Notes: generated by a model not told the origin, from the sequence alone. A stretch of DNA of 64,000 nucleotides from an uncultured Chloroflexales bacterium (GCA_937902315.1 CALGUG010000011.1:124001-188000), one strand, 5' to 3'; positions 1 through 9,108 are shown, counted from the stretch's first letter. Numbers and translations are program-made.

Positions 1-66
1 ACCGGTCCGCTCACCAACGTGATGCTCATGCGCAACGTTCTGACTGCCTATCGCAAGCTGGTCTAA
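1..66 (+). CDS. C-terminal end of an unidentified protein (partial)
   Basis: The first 66 bases read through in one frame and end at a TAA at 64-66. The last residues are VLTAYRKLV. The rest of the gene lies outside the window, and 21 residues are too few to name a family. A strong intrinsic terminator follows immediately, which supports this being the true end of a rightward transcription unit. Confidence 0.55.
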   Translation, partial: TGPLTNVMLMRNVLTAYRKLV

Positions 67-73
67 GATAATC

Positions 74-114
74 AGAGGGAGATTCCGCGCCACTAGGCGC
101 AGTCTCCCTCTTTT
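74..114 (+). terminator. Rho-independent terminator
   Basis: An outer stem (74-82 with 103-111) and an inner stem (87-91 with 96-100, loop ACTA) are followed by TTTT. It ends the partial gene at the left edge and separates it from the next gene. Confidence 0.8.
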
Positions 115-145
115 CGTCTCCTATCAGATCCGAATCTACACGCCT

Positions 146-712
146 ATGAAATTTCCACACAGTGAACGGCTTCAGCTCGCCTGTCGCTTCGAACGCATCG
201 TACAAGGCGAGCAACATCGCGATGGCCGACGCTATCTGCCGCTCTTGATCTTCAAGGTCGATCCGTTGCAGAGCGAAAGCGACCTCGAAAATCCGCATCC
301 CGAACCCTTCCTGCTGGGCGTGGTCGACCGCCATCACCGCGTCGATCTGGCGCAGGTCGGACAGCATGGCAAAGCCAAACTGGTCTTTCTGCTGGGTCAG
401 ATCCGCCTGCAACAAGCGCCCTATCGCCAAGGCTTCCTGCCCGAAACAAACGGGCTGCGCCCCAGCACCCGCCCGCAATCCTTCGGCAAGGTGCTCGAGG
501 TCCACAGCTGGGAACGCCAGCGCGGACTGCTGGCCTACGAAGAGCTCTTCAGCGAACTGCTGCTCGATGTGGGCGGTTCGGTCATCGGGGTGCGCACCAT
601 CGCAACCTCGCCCGACATCGCTGCCAGCATCGGCTGCGAACAGGTTCAGCCCGGCGACTGGCTGGCCGTCGGCGAATCGCGCATCGATATTCTGGCCTTC
701 GAACCCGACTAA
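146..712 (+). CDS. Protein of unknown function, 188 aa
   Basis: I do not recognise a family. The protein is soluble, with no signal peptide or membrane segment, and has a balanced composition typical of a real gene. The N-terminal half is rich in charged residues and His/Gln (for example VVDRHHRVDLAQVGQHG near residues 59-75). The C-terminal half has a beta-like segment, GGSVIGVRTIATSPDIAASIG. Start is the first ATG at 146; no clear Shine-Dalgarno sequence precedes it, so the start is uncertain. It stands alone between a terminator and a dispersed repeat. The antisense open frames over it are shadows. Confidence 0.6.
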   Translation: MKFPHSERLQLACRFERIVQGEQHRDGRRYLPLLIFKVDPLQSESDLENPHPEPFLLGVVDRHHRVDLAQVGQHGKAKLVFLLGQIRLQQAPYRQGFLPETNGLRPSTRPQSFGKVLEVHSWERQRGLLAYEELFSELLLDVGGSVIGVRTIATSPDIAASIGCEQVQPGDWLAVGESRIDILAFEPD

Positions 713-715
713 GCG

Positions 716-886
716 CAGCAGTTCCGCTGGCTTCTTACTCTGGCGGAGAGGAGGCTAGCCCGCATTCGGCTTCTAGCGCGTCCGCCTACGGCTATCAACA
801 TCCTTTCCAACAAATCAGGGCCTTCGCTGTGCTCCCGATCGCCGCCTGAAAACCCAAGCACAAGCGGTTTCGTTATCGCTCCTATG
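716..886 (-). repeat. Dispersed repeat family A, copy 1
   Basis: The core CGCGTCCGCCTACGGCTA lies at 777-794 and is the reverse complement of the core seen in the other copies. Flanking sequence shares the CTCTGGCGG... and AAGCGGTTTCGTTAT ends with later copies. It fills the gap between the 188-aa gene and the 3' end of the leftward glycosyltransferase gene. Exact ends are approximate. Confidence 0.65.
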
Positions 887-2417
887 GCTGACAAGCCTGC
901 TCGCCGGAGAGATCGCCCGACAGCCAGTAGATGCGCTGGTTGTTAAGCGAGATCAGCGAGCGCTCAGAATGCGCTTCCAGACAGGCGATCAGCTTCGGGA
1001 AGGCATCGAACAGACCATCGTAAACCACCACGGCGCGGGGCGGGTGCTGAGCCAAATAGCCAAAAACCTCCCGCTCGGTCAGCTTGCCAGAGATAATCCG
1101 CTTCACACTCAAGTCGAGCAGCTCGCGCTCAGAGGGCCGCCCGCTCAAGAGCGGCACAACCAGATTATCGCTCCAGATCAGATCGTTCGGCTCGCTGCGC
1201 TGCTTGATCTGAGCCACAACGTTCAACAGGTCGGCCTCCACCTGTTCGCTGCGCAGGCGCGTCAAAGCCCCCATCATCGCCATCGTCACCAATACCAGCG
1301 CAAACAACAGCACGATCACATGCTCCGAGAGCAGGCGAATAGACTTCTGCTTACGCTCTTGCAGCATCCAGTTCAGGGCGCGTTCCAAAAAGAGCGCGGC
1401 CGCGATCGCGAGCGGCGGCAAGAGATAGACGAAGTGGTGATCCCAGCTCGGGAAGTTGATCATCAAGACCAGCAGGCTCGACAGGGCCCAAAAGCCCAAG
1501 GCGAATAAACTGGTCTGCTGCAAGCCTTTCTGAGCCTCGGCGCGCGCTCCAAGCACAAAGCTGGCCAGCGCCAGCAGCACCAGCCAGAGCTGCTGCTCGA
1601 TGAATTCGATCACTACCGAGATGCTATGCGAGATGCGCAGGCCAGCGCTGATAAACGAGGTCTCGCTCAGGTGCGCGCCGAGCTGGTTGGCGACCTGAAA
1701 GCCCGCTCCGCCGAGCAGCAGCATCAGCAGGGCGGGCACAAACCAGCCGAGCGCGTGCAACCCGGCGGCCTGAAGCAGCAGCTTGGCTTGCGGCCTCCAC
1801 GTGCCCGCAGGCGCCGCGATCAGGCAGACAAGATAAGCCAAAAAAGGCGCCACCATCAGAATCAGCGGCTTGAGCTGCAGGCCGATCCCCAAGAGCAGGC
1901 CAGCACCAAACAGCGCGATGGCCGCCGCTTTCGGCTCGGCCTGCCAACGCGGCGAGCGCACAAGCAGGTAGATGCCCGCCAAGGCGAAGGCCAGCGAAGG
2001 CAGGTTGAAGCGCGTGAAGCTGCTCTCATAGACGTACAAGCTGCTGCTGAGCAGAAGCGTTAGGCTCAAAAAGGGCACGTACTGCGATTGAGCAGCGTAA
2101 CAACGCGCGATCTTGACCACCAGCAGGGCGCAAGCCACCCCGCTAAGCAGCGCTAGCAGACGGCCCAGAACGAGAGGTTTCAGCAAACTGGACGTGGCGC
2201 TGAACAGCTGCATCACAACTGGAGGCAGCACCATCAGCACCACTTCGCCGCGCGACTGAGAGTCTTGCATGCCTTGCAGCACGGCGAAGAAGATGTTTTC
2301 ATCGCGCCGCAGAAAGTAGGTGTCGCCGTAGACGACCGCGACCAGCAGGCCGAAGGCGATCAACGGCAGCAGCACGAGCAGATAGGTGATAGGGCTGATC
2401 TGTTTTGAGCTCTGCAT
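882..2417 (-). CDS. Polytopic membrane glycosyltransferase-like protein (GT39/ArnT type)
   Basis: This 511-aa integral membrane protein starts with a hydrophobic helix followed by a loop containing RRDENIFF, then about ten further hydrophobic segments and a soluble C-terminal domain (YDGLFDAFPKLIACLE). This layout fits GT-C glycosyltransferases that move a sugar from a polyprenyl-phosphate donor to an extracytoplasmic acceptor; the acidic loop after helix 1 is where their catalytic acidic residues lie. I start at the ATG at 2417-2415, not the longer open frame. That ATG overlaps the TGA of the upstream DUF2079 gene by one base (TGATG), giving translational coupling. Substrate cannot be inferred. 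Confidence 0.7.
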   Translation of the reverse strand: MQSSKQISPITYLLVLLPLIAFGLLVAVVYGDTYFLRRDENIFFAVLQGMQDSQSRGEVVLMVLPPVVMQLFSATSSLLKPLVLGRLLALLSGVACALLVVKIARCYAAQSQYVPFLSLTLLLSSSLYVYESSFTRFNLPSLAFALAGIYLLVRSPRWQAEPKAAAIALFGAGLLLGIGLQLKPLILMVAPFLAYLVCLIAAPAGTWRPQAKLLLQAAGLHALGWFVPALLMLLLGGAGFQVANQLGAHLSETSFISAGLRISHSISVVIEFIEQQLWLVLLALASFVLGARAEAQKGLQQTSLFALGFWALSSLLVLMINFPSWDHHFVYLLPPLAIAAALFLERALNWMLQERKQKSIRLLSEHVIVLLFALVLVTMAMMGALTRLRSEQVEADLLNVVAQIKQRSEPNDLIWSDNLVVPLLSGRPSERELLDLSVKRIISGKLTEREVFGYLAQHPPRAVVVYDGLFDAFPKLIACLEAHSERSLISLNNQRIYWLSGDLSGEQACQP

Positions 2418-4372
2418 CAAGGGACCTCTAGCTGCAAGGAAACAAGCTCGCCTAGACGACTGCGCTGATCGGTATCGGCGGCATAGACACGCGATGTATC
2501 GTACCAACCTGTCTGCCAGGTGTAGCTGCCCGAGGCCAGTTCGTCGGGCAAGGGCAGTTCGAAGATCTCCTCGACCCGCTGGCCGAGCTGCCAAGCTTCG
2601 CTCGGCAGCAGAGCGTAACTGGGCAGGTGCACAAAGCGGGCCAGCTCCACGCCCTCAAGCTGGCTGACCGCCACAAGCGGGCCGCGCTCGATCGGCTTGA
2701 GCAAGCGCCAGACAAAACGAGCGCGCACTCGGCGGGCTGTGTCATCACCAGCAAGTACCTCAAGTTCGGCCTCGAGCAGCTCAATCGAATCGCCGAAGCG
2801 CTGTAGCGCCGTCTGCGAACCATCGTCAGTGCTCGCGCTAATCTGCTGGCTGAAGCGGCTGCGATCGGCGCTGCGCTCAAAGACCAAGAGGCCATCGCGC
2901 GCCGCCACCAAGCCAAAATCGGGATCTTGAAGCAGCAGAGCCAAGGCATCGCGCTCGTAGGCGGCCCCACCCGCAAAACCATCGTCGATCAGCACGCGCC
3001 AATCGAACAGGCTGTCGAGCACGACCTTATCGACTTGGGGCAGCAAGCTCGGCACCCGTTCCGCGCCCGGATCGTCGGGGTAGCGCACCAGATAGAGCGT
3101 GTCGCGGTTGGCGATATGAGGCGCGAGCATCACCGAAGCCATGGTCGGCGTGTTATTCGAAAAATGTTCGGCCAAGAAGCGATCTTTCAGGGCGTCGCGC
3201 GCGGTCACGCCATATTCGGCATCGTCGCGCCCTTGGCCCGGCAGGCCCAGCCAAAACTGCACGTTCAAGGGCGTATCGACCAAGATGATGCTGAACACGA
3301 TCGTGATGATCGCGGTCATAACCGTATCGCCGCGCCAGTTGCGCCGCGAGCGCCCCGCTTTAACGGCCTGCTGCTTGGCCTGCATCCCCGCGATCGCGGC
3401 CTGCACGACAAAGGGCACTACCAGAGCGTAGTGGTGGTAGCGAAAATCGAAGGCGCCGCCCGGCCCGGTCGAGAGCAGGGCCGCCACGGCGACGGGCAGG
3501 GCCGGGATCAACCACTTGCGCCCGGGCCAGACCAACATCAGGGCGGGGCCGAAGACCACGATCGCATTGACGATCCGCTGGGGTGTAGTGGCCCATAACT
3601 CTGCGAATTGGCCGAAGTAGAAGCTGATGTAGTTCAGGCCACGCTGAGCTTCGGGTGTCTCTCCGGTCGAGAAGAACGGGCGGATCAGTAAGAAGGCTAC
3701 CAGACCATAGCCGAGGCCAAGCAGAAAGGTCGCTCGACCGATCTTTTTTTCGCCCCAAAACCAGAGGCAGGCCCCCAGCAGCGCTACAGGCGCAGCCACA
3801 TAGAACTTGCACATCAGGGCCAGCACGATCCAGAGCCAATAACTGCGCCAAGCCTTGCGATCAAGCGCATCGAGCGCGAAGAGCAGCAGCGGCATAGCCA
3901 GCGTATCGCCGTGGAAGTCGAACAGCACGCTGGTTTGAGCGGTCGGATAAAAGAGGTAGATCAGCACAAGGCAGCGGGCGATTAGGCGGCTCTCACTTTG
4001 GCGGTAGGCCATGCGATAGACGGGCAAGGCCCCCAAGCCGAATAGCAAGGCTTGGATCGCCAGCAGCATACGCGGATCGGGCCAGAGCGCGTAAAAGGGT
4101 GCGATCAGCAGATAGATCGCTTCTACGTGTAAAGCCAAGCGGCTGATCGGGCCATCGGGGAAGCTCGAAACCAAGGGGTGACCCCGCGAGACACTGGCGA
4201 TCGCTTGGGCCATATTGCCAAGATCGAGCATACCGGCGTTGTAGCCGATATAGCGCAACAGGCTCAACCAGGCGAGCATAACGGTGACAAGCCCGATGAT
4301 GACGAAGAGAAAACGATCGTTGAAGGGGTGGTTGTTTCGTTCTGAGGCTGATGGCTGTGCTTTCAAGCTCAC
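2417..4372 (-). CDS. DUF2079 predicted membrane protein
   Basis: This membrane protein of about 651 aa has roughly ten transmembrane helices in its N-terminal two thirds and a soluble C-terminal region of about 250 residues. The early motif DLGNMAQAIASVSRGHP after helix 1, and the following RLALHVEAIYLLIAPFYALWP, are typical of DUF2079, a GT-C-like family. I prefer the GTG start at 4372, which has AGGA six bases upstream, over the TTG at 4405. It forms an operon with the next leftward membrane glycosyltransferase gene (stop/start overlap), so the two probably act together in envelope glycan assembly. That role is inference. Confidence 0.75.
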   Translation of the reverse strand: MSLKAQPSASERNNHPFNDRFLFVIIGLVTVMLAWLSLLRYIGYNAGMLDLGNMAQAIASVSRGHPLVSSFPDGPISRLALHVEAIYLLIAPFYALWPDPRMLLAIQALLFGLGALPVYRMAYRQSESRLIARCLVLIYLFYPTAQTSVLFDFHGDTLAMPLLLFALDALDRKAWRSYWLWIVLALMCKFYVAAPVALLGACLWFWGEKKIGRATFLLGLGYGLVAFLLIRPFFSTGETPEAQRGLNYISFYFGQFAELWATTPQRIVNAIVVFGPALMLVWPGRKWLIPALPVAVAALLSTGPGGAFDFRYHHYALVVPFVVQAAIAGMQAKQQAVKAGRSRRNWRGDTVMTAIITIVFSIILVDTPLNVQFWLGLPGQGRDDAEYGVTARDALKDRFLAEHFSNNTPTMASVMLAPHIANRDTLYLVRYPDDPGAERVPSLLPQVDKVVLDSLFDWRVLIDDGFAGGAAYERDALALLLQDPDFGLVAARDGLLVFERSADRSRFSQQISASTDDGSQTALQRFGDSIELLEAELEVLAGDDTARRVRARFVWRLLKPIERGPLVAVSQLEGVELARFVHLPSYALLPSEAWQLGQRVEEIFELPLPDELASGSYTWQTGWYDTSRVYAADTDQRSRLGELVSLQLEVP

Positions 4373-4469
4373 AATCGTTCCTGTTGGCTCATAGATAGTG
4401 TTCAAATCCGCTTGTTTGAACTACAAGCATACACCTTTCTGTCAATCGAAACGAGCGCTTGGCCAAGCA

Positions 4470-4650
4470 CGCTTTCGATCGATCCGGTCGAATACGGGAG
4501 TGTTTCGCCTTGTGGGGGCGCTTTCCATAGGCAGATGCCCTGATTTGGTGGGCGAAATGTTGGTAGCCGTAGGCGGACGCGGTGAAGATGGAATGGAAGG
4601 GAGAAAACTCGCCGCCAACAGGCTGAAGAGATGGTGCGGATTTGGTATGC
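4470..4650 (+). repeat. Dispersed repeat family A, copy 2
   Basis: The core TAGCCGTAGGCGGACGCG is at 4564-4581. The 3' end reads GCGGATTTGGTAT (about 4636-4648), matching the terminal inverted repeat of the family. It occupies the 360-base gap between the DUF2079 gene and the GT2 terminator. No gene is credible here despite several short open frames. Confidence 0.7.
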
Positions 4651-4675
4651 TGGTAATCGAGGTCGCCATTTGCGG

Positions 4676-4708
4676 CAAAAGAAAAGCGCCCCAGCGGATG
4701 AGGCGCTT
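4676..4708 (-). terminator. Rho-independent terminator of the GT2 gene
   Basis: Read on the minus strand, AAGCGCC...GGCGCTT (4702-4708 with 4684-4690) is followed by a U-rich tract corresponding to 4676-4683. It lies 25 bases past the stop of the leftward GT2 gene. Confidence 0.75.
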
Positions 4709-4732
4709 CTTTCAATCTTGCAGAGCTGTTGT

Positions 4733-5758
4733 TTAGCTTGCCGGTGCGTTAATCTCTTCGCGAACCGCATAGATCGGACGTGACTGAGTCTCATAATAGA
4801 CGCGCATCACCAATTCGCTGATCAAGCCCATGCTGATAAATTGAATACCAACGATGATCAACAAGACGCCCAACAGCAAGAGCGGTCGGTCGCCCAGAGG
4901 AGCGCCGGTCAAAATCTTGAGAGCCACCAAATAGAGGCTGATCAAGAAACCGACGACCATCGAGATCAAGCCCATACGGCCAAAGATCTGCATGGGACGC
5001 GTGCTATAGCTCAGAAGGAAGCGTACCGTCACCAGGTCGAGGATCACGCGGAAAGTGCGGCTGATACCATATTTTGAAGAGCCAGCTTGGCGAGCGTAGT
5101 GGTTGACGGGCAGCTCTGCGACATCGACGCCCTGCCAGCTCGCGATCGCAGGAATGAAGCGGTGCAGTTCGCCATAGAGCTGAATGTTCTGCAAGACTTC
5201 GGTGCGATAGGCTTTGAGCGAGCAGCCATAGTCGTGCAGCTCAACGCCAGTGACCTTCGAGATCAGACCGTTGGCGATGCGCGATGGGAAGGTGCGGCTC
5301 CAGTAGGCATCTTGGCGATTCTTGCGCCAACCGCTCACAACATCGTAGCCCTCTTCCATCTTGTCGAGCAGACGCCCGATGTCGGCCGGATCGTTCTGCA
5401 GGTCACCATCCATGGTGATCGTAACCTTACCGCGCGCCCGCGCGAAGCCCGCTGAGAAGGCGGCGGTCTGACCGAAACGACGGCGCAGGCGCACAACCCG
5501 CAGACGCTTGTCTTTGGCAGCCAGTTCGCGCAGCATGGGGAAGGTGCGATCTGTGCTTCCGTCGTCAACCATAATCATTTCATACGGTTTGTTGAGCTTA
5601 TCGAGTTCTGTAGTCAAACGCTCGTACAAACGTGGAATGTTAGGTTCTTCATTCAGCAAAGGAATAACAATAGAGAGTTCTAACGGAGCTTCTTGCTTAT
5701 GCTGTATGCCCGTCTCTAGCATTTCTTGCTCTGGCTCTGCAAGATTGAGCAGATTCAT
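4733..5758 (-). CDS. Family 2 glycosyltransferase, dolichol-phosphate mannosyltransferase/ArnC-like
   Basis: The protein is 341 aa. A GT-A domain (residues ~28-240) contains LSIVIPLLNEE, the nucleotide-binding MVDDGSTD and the metal-binding DGDLQNDP. It then carries two C-terminal transmembrane helices (about 260-320). This architecture transfers a nucleotide-activated sugar to polyprenyl phosphate at the inner face of the membrane. GT-C enzymes such as the two encoded downstream on the same strand use such lipid-linked sugars, so a shared envelope glycosylation pathway is plausible. Start: ATG with GAGGG five bases upstream. It has its own terminator, so it is not cotranscribed with the DUF2079 gene. 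Confidence 0.85.
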   Translation of the reverse strand: MNLLNLAEPEQEMLETGIQHKQEAPLELSIVIPLLNEEPNIPRLYERLTTELDKLNKPYEMIMVDDGSTDRTFPMLRELAAKDKRLRVVRLRRRFGQTAAFSAGFARARGKVTITMDGDLQNDPADIGRLLDKMEEGYDVVSGWRKNRQDAYWSRTFPSRIANGLISKVTGVELHDYGCSLKAYRTEVLQNIQLYGELHRFIPAIASWQGVDVAELPVNHYARQAGSSKYGISRTFRVILDLVTVRFLLSYSTRPMQIFGRMGLISMVVGFLISLYLVALKILTGAPLGDRPLLLLGVLLIIVGIQFISMGLISELVMRVYYETQSRPIYAVREEINAPAS

Positions 5759-6194
5759 AGGTATCCCTCATTACAACGAATAGTGCGAGTAGTAATCGCA
5801 ATACATATTTTCGATGTGCTATCTGTAGGAATACATGTGATGTGCAACCATGTATTCGGAATATTAGGTCATTAGACGGCATCGTAGGCGCATTATAACA
5901 TCTCTTATGCAGGTGTTTGTCACCGGATTACATAGATTCATCTGTAACCTTACAGTGAACGCTAGCAGTCTACAGGGCAGAGAACAGTTTTCCTGAGCAT
6001 CATTACGCCTTAGTCGGTAAAAGCTAGCTGCTTTTACAAAGAACAAACAATCTTCTGATTTGCTTCATGTTAGGGTAGCAAATAGCTTGAGAAGATTGAC
6101 CCTTAATCGGGTGAATATCAGCTATAATGTCCTTGAATAAACGCAAGCTAGGCAGTGTCGCTTGTTTCGTTTTTTATCTAGATAGGAAATTCTG
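5759..6194. other. Intergenic region with a candidate -10 box
   Basis: These 436 AT-rich bases between divergent genes contain no credible gene. TATAAT at 6123-6128 is a good -10 for the rightward oxidase subunit III gene. The nearest -35-like TTGACC (6096-6101) is 21 bases away, which is long. No -35 could be assigned for the leftward GT2 gene. Confidence 0.45.
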
Positions 6195-6776
6195 ATGCAC
6201 GAAGGTTATGCACCTGTTGCACCACGTTCTAGTCAAAATATCCGTAATCCTTTATTTGGTGTCTACTGTCTCTTAGTGGCACAAGGATTAACGTTTCTTG
6301 GCTTCTGTACCGTTTTCTTGTTCTTTCTGCTAACCGGACGCGGCTGGCATCCGGGCGGTCGTCCGCCGATCGACATTGTCGCGCCGACCATCAATATGAT
6401 CGTGCTTTTGGTGAGCAGCGTCACTATGCGCTGGGCTGGCCTTTCGCTCCGCCACAATAAGCTCGGCCGTACCAAGCTCGCTCTGCTGTTGACTCTGATT
6501 CTGGGCGGTATCTTCTTGGCCGATCAGATCTACAGCTTCTTCCGCATCGGTCTCGCTTCTGGTAGCAGCATCTTTATTGCGGTATTCTATATTTTGATCA
6601 TCTTTCACGCGGTGCACACCGTGGCTGGTTTGATCTTCTTGGGTATCACCTTAAACCGAACCCAAGCGGGCGACTTCTCGCCGGTGCGCCATGTCGGCTT
6701 CGATGCCTGTGAGCTCTTTTGGCACTTTGTGGCCTGGATCTGGGCCGTACTTTACGTGCTGCTTTTCGTGTTCTAA
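6195..6776 (+). CDS. Heme-copper oxidase subunit III (cytochrome c oxidase subunit III-like)
   Basis: This 193-aa protein has five predicted transmembrane helices. The fourth contains FHAVHTVAGLIFLGI and the last contains CELFWHFVAWIWAVLYVLLF. Both are hallmarks of the subunit III/CyoC/CtaE family, which stabilises the proton-pumping subunit I in the membrane. AGGAAA precedes the ATG. It stands alone: subunits I and II, which normally accompany it, are not in the neighbourhood. It could complement an oxidase encoded elsewhere, or serve the unusual oxidase-like modules at 48-53 kb; the latter is speculation. Confidence 0.85.
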   Translation: MHEGYAPVAPRSSQNIRNPLFGVYCLLVAQGLTFLGFCTVFLFFLLTGRGWHPGGRPPIDIVAPTINMIVLLVSSVTMRWAGLSLRHNKLGRTKLALLLTLILGGIFLADQIYSFFRIGLASGSSIFIAVFYILIIFHAVHTVAGLIFLGITLNRTQAGDFSPVRHVGFDACELFWHFVAWIWAVLYVLLFVF

Positions 6777-6854
6777 GCGAACAGGAAGCGATTAGGCATT
6801 GTTCGTTCTCTATAGCGGTATCATCGTAGGTGCTTTCACTGTGAGAAGTGCTCA

Positions 6855-8066
6855 ATGCATGTTCTTTTCATAACTGGCGAGTATCCGCCTCAACCTGGCG
6901 GCGTTGGCGATTATACACAGCAGCTAGCACGCGCGCTTGTAAAGCGACATCACCACTGCAGTGTGCTCACCATCAACCAAGGGAAATGGCTTATCCATCG
7001 GCTCTGTAACAAAGGTCAGCAGCAGACCCATTCCTTCGCGCTCGATCGTTCCGCCAAATGGGACTGGCGCAGTTGGGATGCGGTCTATGCTGCGATCTTT
7101 GATCAAAACCCCGAGATCATCCATATCCAGTACCAAACAGGAGCCTACAACATGCATCCGGCGATCAACCTATTGCCGAGACGTCTGCATTGGCTCCAAA
7201 AACGCCCTATTCTCTGCGCCACATTCCACGACTTGCTTGAGCCTTACCTCTTTCCCAAGGCTGGGCCAGTGCGCCGTTGGGTCACCAACCGGCTCGCCTG
7301 CGATGTCGATGGCGCTATAGCCACAAACATGGCCGACTACGAGAAGTTAGCCCAACGGCTCGGCTCGAAATCGCCGACGCTGATTCCGATCGGCTCGAAT
7401 ATCGATGTCACTGTTCCCGAAGACTATAGCCGCGAAGCTTGGCGTGCACAGCTGGGAGTCGCTCCAGACCAGCTTCTGATCGCCTACTTCGGCCTATTGG
7501 GCCAGAGCAAAGGAGCCGATCTGCTCTTCGATGGCCTCGCCAAACATCCCGACTGGCGGCTGCTGGTGATCGGCGGTTCGGCGACTTCGCCCCAAGATCA
7601 GAAGTACGCCGCTTGGTTCGAGGAAGAGATCAGGCGGCGCAAGCTCAACGAGCAGGTGATTCGCACCGGTCAAGTCGAACAGCAAGAGGTCTCGTGCAAT
7701 CTGTTGGCGGCCGATCTAGTAGCTCTGCCATTTCGTGATGGCGCGTCCTTGCGACGCGGAAGCCTCTTGGCGGCCATGACGCATGGCTGTGCGATCGTCA
7801 CCAGCGAGCCGAGCGATTCCCAAGCGCTGCAAGCGACCCAACATGCGGCGCTTCGGCCCGGCGAACACGCCCTGTTTGTGCCGATCGAAGACAGCGCCGC
7901 GCTCGAAGCTGCGATTCAACGTTTAGCCAACGATCCGCAGCTGCGCGCTGAGCTAGGAGCACGGGCCAGCCTGTTCTCTAAACGCTTTAGCTGGGAAAAC
8001 ATCGCTACCCAACACGAAACACTCTACAAACAACTGATCGCAGGCTCGCAGAGCCGAGCTGCTTGA
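6855..8066 (+). CDS. Family 4 glycosyltransferase
   Basis: The protein is 403 aa with a two-domain GT-B fold. The N-terminal domain opens with MHVLFITGEYPPQPGGVGDY, the acceptor-domain glycine loop of GT4 enzymes. The C-terminal domain (~190-390) has IAYFGLLGQSKGADLLF and LPFRDGASLRRGSLLAA. The usual E-x7-E pair of the donor site is not evident at DGASLRRGSLLAAM, as happens in some GT4 subgroups. It is cytoplasmic or membrane-peripheral and likely adds a sugar to a lipid or polysaccharide acceptor. It sits 78 bases after the oxidase subunit gene and ends at a long hairpin. Confidence 0.82.
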   Translation: MHVLFITGEYPPQPGGVGDYTQQLARALVKRHHHCSVLTINQGKWLIHRLCNKGQQQTHSFALDRSAKWDWRSWDAVYAAIFDQNPEIIHIQYQTGAYNMHPAINLLPRRLHWLQKRPILCATFHDLLEPYLFPKAGPVRRWVTNRLACDVDGAIATNMADYEKLAQRLGSKSPTLIPIGSNIDVTVPEDYSREAWRAQLGVAPDQLLIAYFGLLGQSKGADLLFDGLAKHPDWRLLVIGGSATSPQDQKYAAWFEEEIRRRKLNEQVIRTGQVEQQEVSCNLLAADLVALPFRDGASLRRGSLLAAMTHGCAIVTSEPSDSQALQATQHAALRPGEHALFVPIEDSAALEAAIQRLANDPQLRAELGARASLFSKRFSWENIATQHETLYKQLIAGSQSRAA

Positions 8067-8076
8067 CTTTAAACAG

Positions 8077-8128
8077 AGCGCTAGGTGTGCTATTTTTCAT
8101 CGGCAAGCGAAATAGTGCATCTAGCGCT
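8077..8128 (+). terminator. Long hairpin after the GT4 gene
   Basis: A 19-bp stem (8077-8095 with 8110-8128, a few G-T pairs) encloses a 14-base loop, 10 bases past the stop codon. There is no U-tract after the stem, so it may be an RNA-stabilising hairpin rather than a classical terminator. The 19-base string TCATCGGCAAGCGAAATAG at 8097-8115 is repeated exactly at 8174-8192. Confidence 0.5.
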
Positions 8129-8298
8129 CGCATAACAACAGATCGGCCACGCCAAGGCTATTAAGCGGATCTCTCATCGGCAAGCGAAATAGCACATCCA
8201 ACACCTCTCGACCGCGCTCGCTGGAAGGCCAGTTGTACGCCGCCCATCCATCGCCTTGTTGCCAACTCGCTTCTCATACAAGCACATAGAAGACGAAC

Positions 8299-9108
8299 AT
8301 GCTGCAATCGCAGGAGACTCAAGCGTATCCAAGGCTCGAACATCAAATCGTTCTGCCCCAACAGCCTCGTTATGAACGCCCACTTTTGCTGCTGCACGGC
8401 GCTTGGCATGGAGCGTGGTGTTGGCAGCAGGCCGCCAACGATCTGGTCGAGCGCGGCTTTGTAGTGCATAGCATGAGCTTGCGCGGCCATGGAAACAGCC
8501 CTAAAGCTCAAAGCTGGCTCGACTACTCGCTCGACAGCTATCTGAACGACCTCCATAGCATCGTGTCGCAGATCGAGCCGCGCCCGATTGTGGTGGGGCA
8601 CAGTTTAGGAGGTTTTGTGCTCCAACACTATTTGGAAGCCCACAGCCTGCCCGGCGCCGTTTTGCTCTGCGCTATGCCCGCCATCCACTTTCCACACAGT
8701 CCGCTGCGCTTCTTTCTAAGCGATCGCAAAGCGCTTCTTCGCACACTGCTGAGCGGCGATTCGCGCCACTTTTTTCAGAGCGAAGCGGCAACCCGAGCAG
8801 CTTTCTTTCGCCCTGATAGCGACTCTGCAACGGTGCGTCAGCTTATGGCTCAGCTCGCACCCGAATCGATCCGGGTCTTTATCGATACGATCTTCAGACG
8901 CGTCAAGCCGATTCGCAAGCCAAAACCCGTCTTAGTGATCGCAGCCGAAGCCGATCGCATCTTTCCCGTTAGCGAACAGCAAGCGCTCGCGGCTTGGTAT
9001 AAAACCCAAGCCAAGGTCGTTGCCGCAGCCGCCCACGACCTGATGCTTGACCCAGCTTGGAGCCAAGCCGCCGATCTGATCGAAGCCCACGCAGCGTTTT
9101 GGAACTGA
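8299..9108 (+). CDS. Alpha/beta hydrolase
   Basis: The protein is 269 aa. LLLLHGAWHGAWCW is the oxyanion-hole motif. The nucleophile elbow GHSLGG places Ser102; Asp219 (EADRIFP) and His246 (AAHDLML) complete the triad. There is no signal peptide, so it is cytoplasmic. The family covers esterases, lactonases and haloperoxidase-like enzymes, and the substrate cannot be told. The start is the ATG at 8299 without a strong ribosome-binding site; the N-terminal 30 residues are unusual for the family, so a later start is possible. Confidence 0.82.
   Translation: MLQSQETQAYPRLEHQIVLPQQPRYERPLLLLHGAWHGAWCWQQAANDLVERGFVVHSMSLRGHGNSPKAQSWLDYSLDSYLNDLHSIVSQIEPRPIVVGHSLGGFVLQHYLEAHSLPGAVLLCAMPAIHFPHSPLRFFLSDRKALLRTLLSGDSRHFFQSEAATRAAFFRPDSDSATVRQLMAQLAPESIRVFIDTIFRRVKPIRKPKPVLVIAAEADRIFPVSEQQALAAWYKTQAKVVAAAAHDLMLDPAWSQAADLIEAHAAFWN

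Noticed and set aside
1624..2063. Overlapping 100-145 codon frames on both strands inside the GT39-like gene
   Set aside because: Shadow frames in a GC-rich membrane protein gene; composition is Arg/Gln-rich without motifs.
6096..6128. TTGACC/TATAAT as a full promoter of the oxidase subunit III gene
   Set aside because: The 21-base spacer is too long for a normal sigma-70 promoter, so only the -10 box is reported.
8161..8601. 146-codon leftward frame over the alpha/beta hydrolase start
   Set aside because: It overlaps the hydrolase on the other strand, has no recognisable domain and arises from sense codon bias.
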